Assembly: GCA_044868295.1 (NCBI GenBank)
Contig: JBIOWF010000094.1
Coordinates: forward strand, 1 to 48,829
Origin: JBIOWF01 sp044868295
GTDB lineage: Bacteria; Actinomycetota; Actinomycetes; Streptosporangiales; Streptosporangiaceae
Direction: 5' to 3'
Length of the DNA stretch: 48,829 nucleotides
The translations under genes and the position numbers were made by a program. The notes beneath the pieces were generated by a model, which was given only the letters and a program-made list of their open reading frames with translations, was not told the origin of the DNA and made no database searches. Numbering within the stretch: position 1 is the first letter of the stretch; every line of letters starts with the position of its first letter. Below are positions 32,280 to 38,979 of the stretch, one piece after another.

Positions 32280-32336
32280 ATTGGTATAGGCCAATCCGAT
32301 TGGTCCAGACCTATTGCTGAATTGGTTTAGTCCACC
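32280..32336. promoter_or_regulatory. Three tandem DasR/HutC-like operators upstream of pckG
   Basis: ATTGGTATAGGCCAAT (32280-32295), ATTGGTCCAGACCTAT (32299-32314) and ATTGGTTTAGTCCACC (32321-32336) each match the DasR consensus at 12 of 16 positions, at 19- and 22-bp spacing. The middle one contains TGGTCCAGACCT, the direct repeat described for Streptomyces chitinase promoters. The third overlaps the stop codon of the gene at 32327. Confidence 0.65.
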
Positions 32337-32845
32337 AGGCCGGGACCCTCCGCGCGGATTCGATCAACGTGCTGGAGAGCATCGCGCAGGTCAGTGAGCC
32401 AGGTGTCGGTGTGCCTGCCCACCAGCCTGACGCACCAGGCCAGCGCGTCGCTGCGGCTGCGCGCGACGCCCGCCGCGACGAGAGTGTCCAGCACCTGCCG
32501 TTCGGGCTGGCGGAGCCGCGTCATGACCGGCACGGACAATGTGGCGAACATCACTGTCTCTTCGCCGGAGACGACCCCCCAGGAGACCTTCCGCCGGAAC
32601 CGGTGCTCGGCCTCCCGTGCGATGTCGACGCGCCGCTCGCGCGTCTCCTCGCGGAACCTCTCGATGTAGCCCTCCGCCGCGGCGGCCCGCTCCAGGTCGG
32701 GCAGCCCTTCGACCACGGTCAGCGACGGGAGCGTGCCGATGACGGCGATCTCCTCGCGGTCCAGCACGATCTCGGGCCTGCCGGTGAACCACCCCTCGGG
32801 GAGACGGCCCGCGAACCAGCCCCTCAGTTCTTCTTCTGCATCCAT
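32327..32845 (-). CDS. Hypothetical protein, possibly DNA-binding
   Basis: A 172-residue protein that I do not recognise by name. ATG 32845 begins MDAEEELRGWFAGRLPEGWF; eight residues more are possible from 32869. The middle part is strongly helical and charged (ERFREETRERRVDIAREAEHRFRRKV). The C-terminal part TLVAAGVARSRSDALAWCVRLVGRHTDTWL resembles the ribbon-helix-helix/short helical motif RSRSDALAWCVRL found in some antitoxin-like or regulatory proteins; this is a weak resemblance. A perfect palindrome sits over its start, which would fit self-regulation. It is divergent from the exporter at 32922. Confidence 0.6.
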   Translation of the reverse strand: MDAEEELRGWFAGRLPEGWFTGRPEIVLDREEIAVIGTLPSLTVVEGLPDLERAAAAEGYIERFREETRERRVDIAREAEHRFRRKVSWGVVSGEETVMFATLSVPVMTRLRQPERQVLDTLVAAGVARSRSDALAWCVRLVGRHTDTWLTDLRDALQHVDRIRAEGPGLVD

Positions 32846-32860
32846 GTAATCGAGATTACA
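32845..32860. promoter_or_regulatory. TGTAATC-N2-GATTACA palindrome at the hypothetical gene's start
   Basis: Seven-base perfect arms around GA. It abuts the ATG at 32845 and lies 60 bp from the divergent exporter start, so it could control either gene. Confidence 0.6.
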
Positions 32861-32884
32861 ACGCTTCATCCCAGAATCAATGTG

Positions 32885-32915
32885 TTGACAGTGACTAGAT
32901 TTTGAGAGCTACTAT
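32885..32915 (+). promoter_or_regulatory. Promoter of the DHA2 exporter, leaderless
   Basis: TTGACA (32885-32890), a 19-bp spacer, TACTAT (32910-32915), then 6 nt to ATG 32922. TGACAGTGAC (32886-32895) and GTTACTGTCA (32925-32934) form a 9-of-10 inverted repeat bracketing the promoter, a candidate binding site for the TetR protein encoded downstream. Confidence 0.65.
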
Positions 32916-32921
32916 CAATTT

Positions 32922-34439
32922 ATGGTTACTGTCACTTCACCAAAGCGGTGGTGGGCCCTCGGGGCCCTCGTGCTCAGCGTTCTCGTCATCGGACTGGACG
33001 CGACCGTCCTCAACGTGGCACTCCCGACCCTCGCCACGGACCTCGGCGCCACGACCGGCGACCTGCAGTGGATCGTCGACGCGTACATGGTCCTCTTCGC
33101 CGCCCTGGTGCTCACCGCGGGCGCGTTCGGGGACCGTTTCGGGCGTAAGCGCCTCCTGCTCGGCGGCCTGGCCGCGTTCGGCGTCGCCTCCGCGATCGCG
33201 ACGCTGGCCGACAGCACCGGCCCCCTGATCGCCGCCCGCGCCCTCATGGGAGCCGGCGCCGCGGTGATCATGCCGCTGTCCACATCGATCCTGACCGTCA
33301 TCTTCGGTCCCGAGGAGCGCGGCAAGGCGATCGCGGTGTGGACGGCCGCGATGGCCCTCGGCCTGCCGCTCGGCCCGATCGTCGGCGGCTACCTCCTCGA
33401 CCACTTCTGGTGGGGCTCGATCTTCCTGCTCAACATCCCCGTCGTGACCGCCGCCCTGGTGGCCGCGGCCGTACTGATCCCGGAGTCGCGGGATCCCTCG
33501 GCGCCGCGGCTGGACATCCCCGGAGCCCTGCTCTCGGTGGCCGCCCTCGCCACGCTCGTGTACGGAATCATCCAGACGCCCATCGACGGCTGGGGCGCAC
33601 CCCACGTGCTGCTCACCTTGGCGGCCGGCGCCGTGCTGCTCGTCGTTTTCGTCGTGGTGGAGTCCCGGTCCCGGCAGCCCATGATGGACCTGAGCCTCTT
33701 CCGTAGCCGCGTGTTCCTCTGGGGCGCGATCGGCGCCACGTTCGTGAACCTCGGGATGTCCGGCGTGCTGTTCGTCGTTCCCCAGGACCTGCAGGCGGTC
33801 CTCGGCCACGACGCCTTCGGCACCGGTGTCCGGGTGATCCCCATGGTCGCCGGGCTCATGGTCGGCGGCCTGTCCGGACAGCGGCTGATGAAGCGCTTCG
33901 GCCTACGGGCCATCATGAGCGCGGGCCTGGTGCTGCTCGCCGCCGGGTTCGGCCTCGGCGCGCTGACGGAGGTCACATCCGGCTACGGTTACATCGCCGC
34001 CTGGCTGACCGTCCTCGGCGCCGGCGTCGGCATGTCCATGGTCCCCGCGATGGACGGCGTGCTCGCCACCCTGCCCGAGGAGCGGGCCGGCTCCGGCTCG
34101 GCGACCCTGCAGACCATGCGCCAGGTGGGCGGCACACTCGGCGTCGCCGCGCTCGGGAGCCTGCTCTCGGCCGTCTACATCGCCGGGCTGCCCTCGGGCG
34201 CTCCGTCTCCGGCGCGGGACTCCGTCTCCGGCGCGGTGGCCGTCGCACTCCAGAGCGGCGACACGGGCCTGCTACGCGGCGCCCAGGAGGCCTTCGTCTC
34301 CGGCATGGACCAGGTCCTCCTCCTGTGCGGGGCCGCGTCCCTGCTCGCCGCCACCCTCATGGTCGTCTTCCTTCCCAGGCGTACGGCAGAGCACGGCGAG
34401 ACGGCAGAATCGGACCATGAGCTCACCTCCGCGCCCTGA
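32922..34439 (+). CDS. DHA2-family (EmrB/QacA-type) MFS exporter
   Basis: A 505-residue protein with about 14 hydrophobic segments, the DHA2 count. Motif D1-like LVIGLDATVLNVALPTLATDL is at residues 21-42, followed by DLQWIVDAYMVLFAALVLTAGAFGDRFGRKRLLL (motif A) and GLPLGPIVGGYLLDHFWWGSIFLLNIPV (motif C), each the standard form for proton-driven drug export. Translation starts at the 5' end of a predicted leaderless mRNA. The TetR-type gene overlaps its 3' end by 23 bp, so exporter and regulator are one transcription unit, an arrangement expected for a drug-inducible pump. Confidence 0.92.
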   Translation: MVTVTSPKRWWALGALVLSVLVIGLDATVLNVALPTLATDLGATTGDLQWIVDAYMVLFAALVLTAGAFGDRFGRKRLLLGGLAAFGVASAIATLADSTGPLIAARALMGAGAAVIMPLSTSILTVIFGPEERGKAIAVWTAAMALGLPLGPIVGGYLLDHFWWGSIFLLNIPVVTAALVAAAVLIPESRDPSAPRLDIPGALLSVAALATLVYGIIQTPIDGWGAPHVLLTLAAGAVLLVVFVVVESRSRQPMMDLSLFRSRVFLWGAIGATFVNLGMSGVLFVVPQDLQAVLGHDAFGTGVRVIPMVAGLMVGGLSGQRLMKRFGLRAIMSAGLVLLAAGFGLGALTEVTSGYGYIAAWLTVLGAGVGMSMVPAMDGVLATLPEERAGSGSATLQTMRQVGGTLGVAALGSLLSAVYIAGLPSGAPSPARDSVSGAVAVALQSGDTGLLRGAQEAFVSGMDQVLLLCGAASLLAATLMVVFLPRRTAEHGETAESDHELTSAP

Positions 34440-35028
34440 CCATGCCGTCACGAGCCTGCGGGAGCGAAAGAAGGCCAAGACTCGGCGAACGATCCAGGAG
34501 CAGGCGCTGCGGTTGTTCGCCGAGCAGGGCTACGACGCGACGACGGTGGAACAGATCGCCGAGGCGTCCGAGGTGTCTCCGAGCACGTTCTTCCGCTACT
34601 TCCCCACCAAGGAGGACGTGGTCCTCCAGGACGACTACGACCCTCTGCTCATGGCATCGCTCAGGCTCCAGCCGCCGGACATGCCGCCCCTGACGGCGAT
34701 TCGGTCGGCCTTCCGCCAGGCCTTCGGCGAGATACCGCAGGAGGAGCAGAGCCAGGTCCTCTTCCGGACCAAGCTGTCCACAAGCGTTCCGGCGCTGCGC
34801 GCCCGCACGGTGGAGAACTTGTTCTCCACGATCGAAATGCTCGCCGGGGCCGTCGCCGAGCGGGCCGGCCGCGACCCGCGCAGCCCCGCCGTACGGACGC
34901 TCGTCGGCGCCGTGTTGGGGGCCATGCTTCCCGCCCTCTTCACGTGGGTCGAGCACGACGGCGCGACACCCCTCCCGGCCCTGGTGGACGAGGCTCTCGG
35001 CTACCTGGAGTCCGGGCTGCCGATCTGA
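34417..35028 (+). CDS. TetR-family regulator
   Basis: A 203-residue regulator. The DNA-binding domain covers about residues 18-65: RRTIQEQALRLFAEQGYDATTVEQIAEASEVSPSTFFRYFPTKED, read here in pieces as AEQGYDATTV and SPSTFFRYFPTK. The helical ligand domain follows (VENLFSTIEMLAGAVAERAG), as in the C-terminal domain of AcrR-like proteins. ATG 34417 lies inside the exporter gene. It most probably represses the exporter and itself through the inverted repeat at 32886-32934. The last 78 bp including the stop are duplicated directly downstream. Confidence 0.88.
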   Translation: MSSPPRPDHAVTSLRERKKAKTRRTIQEQALRLFAEQGYDATTVEQIAEASEVSPSTFFRYFPTKEDVVLQDDYDPLLMASLRLQPPDMPPLTAIRSAFRQAFGEIPQEEQSQVLFRTKLSTSVPALRARTVENLFSTIEMLAGAVAERAGRDPRSPAVRTLVGAVLGAMLPALFTWVEHDGATPLPALVDEALGYLESGLPI

Positions 35029-35117
35029 CGCAGGGCCCCGGCGCGATGCCCCTCCCGGCCCTGGCGGACAAGACGCTCGGCTACCTCGAGTTCGAGCTGC
35101 CGATCCGACGCCGGGCC
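34960..35117. repeat. 80-bp tandem duplication of the tetR 3' end
   Basis: 34960-35037 and 35040-35117 align without gaps and match at 67 of 78 positions. Copy 1 encodes the last residues (PLPALVDEALGYLESGLPI) and TGA; in copy 2 the TGA became CGA and the reading frame relative to copy 1 is shifted because the period is 80. Confidence 0.9.
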
Positions 35118-35127
35118 TCGCGGAAGA

Positions 35128-36459
35128 TCAGCGGACGCGGGCGGATACCCCCGGGCTGACCCGGACGACACCTGCGAGGTTCCTGGTGTAGACAGGGGCG
35201 ATCTTCACGACGTCGCCGGTGTGCGGCGCGTGCAGCATCTTGCCACCGCCCCAGTAGATCGCCACATGGGAGATGTAGCCGGGATTGGTGGGGTCGTTGC
35301 GCCAGAACAGCAGGTCACCGGGCTGAGCCTCGGACAGCGGGAGCTGCGGCCCGCTCGCCCACTGCTGCGCCGCCACGCGCGGCATGCGGACCCCCGCCTG
35401 GCCGTACGCCCACTGGACCAGGCCGGAGCAGTCGAACGTGTTCGGCCCCTCCGCACCCCACACGTACGGCCGGCCGAGCCTGCTCAGCGCGGCGCGCAGC
35501 GCGGTCTCCATCTGGGCGCTCGACAGGAACGCGCTCGACGGCCACACCGTCCGGCCGCGTGGAGCGACCAGCACCGGGTTGATCGTGGCCACCTGGCTGC
35601 CCTTGGGCAGCACCTTCAGCAACGCGCGCCGCAGCTTGCCCGAGTCGGCGCTCGGCGCGCTGACCACGAGCGCGTTGCCCTCCGGGATCCCCAGCTTCCT
35701 GGCGACCTGCCGGGACACCACCGCGGCGATCGAGCCCATGCCGACCGTGGCGTACGCCCCGACCCGCAGGTCGCGGCCCTTCGCCGCCACGGCCGAGCCG
35801 AGCTTGAGACCTCCGTCGTTTCCGAGCTCGAAGGAGACGGCCAGGTCGCCCGCCGCGATGTTGTTCCAGAGAGCGTCGGACTTGGCCGTCGACGACGGCG
35901 TATAGGAACGGAACGTCGACGGCTCGACGCCCATCGTCGGGACCTTCTTGCCGTCCATCGCCACCGTGGCCGCGTCGGTCACCTCCACCGCGGCCACACC
36001 CTTCCGGGCGCGGACCTTGGCCACCTCTGCCGGGGAAAGCGGACGGTTCGCCACCACGAAGAGATGGGGGCTGTGCAACTCGGTCAGGGGCGCGACCGCG
36101 GCCGTCCCGCTCCCGGAACGCCTCGACGTCGCGACGTAGTCGCCCTGCGTGTGCGGCCGCCGCGCACCCACGGTGACCTGGTCCCGCTGCCGATCCGTCA
36201 GCTCGCCCAGAACCACGAGATCGGTGGCGAGGACGCAGACCAGGAGCACCGCCAGCCCGGGGACCAGCCTCCGTAACGCCGCGCTCCGGCCCGCCCAGGA
36301 GGCCTCACGGGCCGCCGCACCTCCCCACACCGCTCCAGGCCGGTGTCGGCGCGGCATCCTGGGCCGGAAGGCGAGATCCTGGCGGGCCTCTGACACGGCT
36401 CTCGCGAAGCTCTCCCGGACACGAGTGGAGCGACGCGCGCGCCGGTCGAGCACCTTCAC
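35128..36459 (-). CDS. MacB-like periplasmic domain fused to NlpC/P60 peptidase
   Basis: A 443-residue protein. After a basic head comes one membrane helix (LVPGLAVLLVCVLATDLVVLG, about 70-90). The middle region (about 130-310) has VPTMGVEPSTFRSYTPSST and AVVSRQVARKLGIPEGN, like the outer domain of MacB/FtsX-type permeases, here without the permease helices. The C-terminal 130 residues are NlpC/P60: cysteine in NTFDCSGLVQWAYGQAG and histidine in YISHVAIYWGGGKMLHAPHTGD. It should cut peptide stems of peptidoglycan outside the membrane. GTG 36459 follows GGAGAGGG; GTG 36531 is a longer alternative. The domain combination is unusual. Confidence 0.8.
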   Translation of the reverse strand: MKVLDRRARRSTRVRESFARAVSEARQDLAFRPRMPRRHRPGAVWGGAAAREASWAGRSAALRRLVPGLAVLLVCVLATDLVVLGELTDRQRDQVTVGARRPHTQGDYVATSRRSGSGTAAVAPLTELHSPHLFVVANRPLSPAEVAKVRARKGVAAVEVTDAATVAMDGKKVPTMGVEPSTFRSYTPSSTAKSDALWNNIAAGDLAVSFELGNDGGLKLGSAVAAKGRDLRVGAYATVGMGSIAAVVSRQVARKLGIPEGNALVVSAPSADSGKLRRALLKVLPKGSQVATINPVLVAPRGRTVWPSSAFLSSAQMETALRAALSRLGRPYVWGAEGPNTFDCSGLVQWAYGQAGVRMPRVAAQQWASGPQLPLSEAQPGDLLFWRNDPTNPGYISHVAIYWGGGKMLHAPHTGDVVKIAPVYTRNLAGVVRVSPGVSARVR

Positions 36460-36531
36460 CCCTCTCCGCCCGTAGCCCCCCGCACGAGCCTGCCCCACGT
36501 CCGTGAATCGCGCAATCCGCTCCCACAGCAC

Positions 36532-36565
36532 TGATCCGCCGGTGCGGAACGCTCCCGGCGGATCA
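36532..36565 (-). terminator. Long GC-rich hairpin between greA and the NlpC gene
   Basis: TGATCCGCCGG (36532-36542), a 12-nt loop, CCGGCGGATCA (36555-36565): an 11-bp perfect stem. It lies after greA and before the NlpC/P60 gene on the minus strand. Confidence 0.6.
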
Positions 36566-36677
36566 GGCGGCAGGCTCTGGTTGCCGGCAGTCGGCGCCAG
36601 TTGACGCCAGCCGCCGGTGCGGACCGACCGCGTCAGTCGGCGCTGTCGTCAGTCGGTGTCATTTGCTCAGCTGACCA

Positions 36678-37178
36678 TCAGTTGCCGACGTACGGCACGG
36701 CCTCGAGGATCTCGACCGTGTTCTGCCGGCCGTTGGGCAGCGTGTAGGTCGCCTTGTCGCCGATCTTCTTGCCGTTGATCGCGGCACCGAGCGGGGACTT
36801 CGGCGAGTACACGTCGATGGGGGCGCCACTCTCCTCGCGCGAGGCCAGCAGGAAGGTGACCTCGTCCTCGTCACCGACGAAACGGATCGTGACGGTCATG
36901 CCCGGCCCGACGATTCCCTCCGCGCGGGGAGCCTCACCGACCTTGGCGCTGTCCAGGATCTGGCGGAGGTGGAAGATGCGGGCCTCCATCTTGCCCTGCT
37001 CGTCCTTGGCGGCGTGGTAGCCACCGTTCTCCTTGAGGTCGCCCTCTTCGCGGGCGGCTTCGATCTTCTTGGCGATGTCGGTGCGGCCCGGGCCCGAAAG
37101 GTACTCGTACTCCTCCTTGAGGCGGTCGTACGCCTCCTGCGTCAGCCAGGTGACGTTATCGTTCTGGGAGACGGCCAC
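36678..37178 (-). CDS. greA: Transcription elongation factor GreA
   Basis: A 166-residue protein that rescues backtracked RNA polymerase by stimulating transcript cleavage. The N-terminal coiled coil (TQEAYDRLKEEYEYLSG to DSAKV, about 12-80) has the acidic tip in EAAREEGDLKENGGYHAAKDEQ. The C-terminal FKBP-like domain has VTFLLASREESG, YSPKSPLGAAINGKKIGD and VEILEAVPY. GTG 37178 has AAGGAG 5 nt upstream. It lies downstream of, and in the same direction as, the DUF4307 gene, and next to mca, as in mycobacteria. Confidence 0.95.
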   Translation of the reverse strand: MAVSQNDNVTWLTQEAYDRLKEEYEYLSGPGRTDIAKKIEAAREEGDLKENGGYHAAKDEQGKMEARIFHLRQILDSAKVGEAPRAEGIVGPGMTVTIRFVGDEDEVTFLLASREESGAPIDVYSPKSPLGAAINGKKIGDKATYTLPNGRQNTVEILEAVPYVGN

Positions 37179-37196
37179 GGGTTCTCCTTGATTCCT

Positions 37197-37225
37197 CTAA
37201 GTGACTCGAAAGGCTTACAAGTCAA
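37197..37225 (-). promoter_or_regulatory. Possible greA promoter
   Basis: TTGACT (37225-37220), a 17-bp spacer and ACTTAG (37202-37197) on the minus strand. The -10 is weak; the -35 and position are reasonable. Confidence 0.3.
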
Positions 37226-37254
37226 CGCCTTCGAACGCTTCCCCAAAGATTCCA

Positions 37255-37665
37255 CTATACGAGATTGCAGTACTGGACGTGTACGGCTGTGGCCTGCGCA
37301 CTGGTCCTCAGCCGCTCCCTGAACGAGACGTCCGCCTCGCCCCGTGGAACGCTGATCTCCCGGCTGCCCACCTCCACATGGTTTGTGTCGACGGCCCGCA
37401 ACCTGCACGTCGCCTCGCGGTCGGCGGGCTTGTGCACGGAGAAGGTTATCTCGGCGGAGTCGGCCGCGCTCGTGTCGAAGGCGATCACTTCGGCCCGCAC
37501 CTCGGGATTTCCCCGGGCGGTGAGCATGACGTATCCCCAGCCGCCGGCCATCACGGCGACGATCAGGCCGATCAGTACGTATGCCAGTAATCCGCCTCGC
37601 CTGGGCGGGCGATCCTTGAAGTCCGCCGGCGTCCCAAGGACCGGGCGCGCCTCGTCGCTGGCCAT
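37255..37665 (-). CDS. DUF4307 membrane protein
   Basis: A 136-residue protein with one helix (LLAYVLIGLIVAVMAGGWGYVML, about residues 26-48) and an extracytoplasmic beta-rich domain (about 55-136) with SAEITFSVHKPADREATCRLRA and two cysteines (ATCRL, VQYCNLV) that may pair. This is the DUF4307 pattern; in M. tuberculosis the equivalent gene (Rv1081c) also lies between greA and mca. Function is unknown. It is divergent from mca with about 160 bp between starts. Confidence 0.88.
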   Translation of the reverse strand: MASDEARPVLGTPADFKDRPPRRGGLLAYVLIGLIVAVMAGGWGYVMLTARGNPEVRAEVIAFDTSAADSAEITFSVHKPADREATCRLRAVDTNHVEVGSREISVPRGEADVSFRERLRTSAQATAVHVQYCNLV

Positions 37666-37823
37666 GGCGGAATCTCCCTGCGTTCTGTCGGTGTTGTCCG
37701 AGACAATTGTCCGTGGAGAGTGTCCGGCGGACCCGGCCGCCGCGAGTGGGCGGCGGATTCGATGGACACCACCAACATGAAGCTAACCTCTTTGACGAAC
37801 CACCTGGACACTTGAGGAGAGCC

Positions 37824-38705
37824 GTGAGTGCACCGCTGAGGCTGATGGCCGTCCACGCGCACCCAGACGACGAGTCGAGCAAGGGCGCCGCGACGATGGC
37901 GCGCTACGTCGCCGAGGGAGTGGACGTGCTCGTCGTGACCTGTACGGGCGGTGAACGCGGCTCCATCCTGAACCCGAAGATGGACCGGCCCGACATCCTG
38001 GAGAACATGGGCGAGGTGCGCCGCCAGGAGATGGAGAGGGCGCGCGAGATCCTCGGCGTGAAGCAGCGATTCCTCGGGTTCGTCGACTCCGGGCTGCCCG
38101 AGGACGAGAACGAGCCGCTTCCGGAGGGATGCTTCGCGCTCCAGCCGATCGAGGTGGCCTCCGCTCCTCTGGTCGCCGCGGTCCGCGAGTTCCGCCCGCA
38201 CGTGATCCTGACCTATGACGACAACGGCGGCTATCCGCATCCCGACCACATCATGACCAACCGGGTGTCGGTCGAGGCCTTCGACGCGGCGGGCGACCCC
38301 GACCGCTATCCGGACGCCGGAGAGCCGTGGCAGCCGCTCAAGCTCTACTACCACATGAGCTTCACCCGGGAGCGCTTCGAGGCCCTGCACACCGCGATGA
38401 CCGGGCATGGGATCGGCTCGCCGTACGGCGACTGGATCGCCCGCTGGGAGGACCGGCCGCAGAAGTGGGACGTCACCACCCGCGTGCCGTGCGCCGACTA
38501 CTTCGAGACCCGTGACCTGGCCCTGCTCGCCCACGCCACGCAGGTCGACCCGGACGGCTTCTGGTTCGTCTGCCCGCGGCACCTCCAGCAGGAGGTCTGG
38601 CCGACCGAGGACTACCACCTCGCCAGGTCCCTCCTGGACATCTCCCTCCCCGAGGACGACCTCTTCACGGGGATCCACGCGGGGGTCTCCCCTGCCTGCT
38701 CCTAA
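37824..38705 (+). CDS. mca: Mycothiol S-conjugate amidase
   Basis: A 293-residue zinc amidase that cleaves mycothiol-toxin adducts, releasing a mercapturic acid for export. The zinc-binding motif is AVHAHPDDESSKG (His-Pro-Asp-Asp) near residue 12, and the second histidine is in YPHPDHIMTN. It also shows TCTGGERGSILNP, LPEDENEPLPEGCFALQPIE, and TYDDNGGYPHPDH, matching Mca rather than the MshB deacetylase. GTG 37824 has GAGGAGA 4-5 nt upstream. Presence of Mca implies the cell makes mycothiol, an actinobacterial trait. It heads an operon with a small membrane protein and a truncated acetyltransferase. Confidence 0.94.
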   Translation: MSAPLRLMAVHAHPDDESSKGAATMARYVAEGVDVLVVTCTGGERGSILNPKMDRPDILENMGEVRRQEMERAREILGVKQRFLGFVDSGLPEDENEPLPEGCFALQPIEVASAPLVAAVREFRPHVILTYDDNGGYPHPDHIMTNRVSVEAFDAAGDPDRYPDAGEPWQPLKLYYHMSFTRERFEALHTAMTGHGIGSPYGDWIARWEDRPQKWDVTTRVPCADYFETRDLALLAHATQVDPDGFWFVCPRHLQQEVWPTEDYHLARSLLDISLPEDDLFTGIHAGVSPACS

Positions 38706-38714
38706 GCTGGGGGT

Positions 38715-38897
38715 GTGACTGCAATCGCTGCCCCCGGCTACAACGTCGGGCCCGGGCTCCTCGGTTTTCTGGTCGTCGCCGCCATCGGCTTCGCCCTGTT
38801 CTTTCTGATCAAGTCGATGAACAAGCAGATCTCGAAGATCGAGGTGCCGCACGAGAAGGACGTGAACGGCACCCGCCGCAACGGGAACGCCGGGTGA
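38715..38897 (+). CDS. Small membrane protein downstream of mca
   Basis: A 60-residue protein with one hydrophobic helix (GLLGFLVVAAIGFALFFLI, about residues 14-32) and a lysine-rich cytosolic tail (KSMNKQISKIEVPHEKD). GTG 38715 begins 9 nt after the mca stop. The same arrangement, a small membrane protein after mca, occurs in mycobacteria (Rv1083). Function is unknown; the conserved position suggests a link to mycothiol conjugate handling or a neighbouring membrane process. Its stop overlaps the GTG of the GNAT remnant by 3 nt. Confidence 0.85.
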   Translation: MTAIAAPGYNVGPGLLGFLVVAAIGFALFFLIKSMNKQISKIEVPHEKDVNGTRRNGNAG

Positions 38898-38977
38898 CCC
38901 ACGTCGTCCGCAACCCTGAGGCCGCACGCTCCGAGATCCTGGTCGACGGGAAGCCCGCGGGCTTCGCGTACGCCTGA
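38894..38977 (+). pseudogene. Truncated GNAT acetyltransferase (YjdJ-like), 27 codons
   Basis: GTG 38894 overlaps the previous stop (GTGA), and the frame reads VTHVVRNPEAARSEILVDG then KPAGFAYA and a TGA at 38975-38977. The start matches the beginning of YjdJ-type GNAT proteins (V.DNPE..RYE..VDG..AGFA.Y), which are normally about 90-110 residues. The acetyl-CoA-binding part is absent, and the next gene begins 3 bp later on the other strand. The remnant retains translational coupling with the mca operon, so the deletion looks recent. Confidence 0.65.
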
Positions 38978-38979
38978 GG

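Noticed and set aside
34944..35159. Short ORF after tetR
   Set aside because: It is explained by the 80-bp duplication of the tetR end read in another frame.
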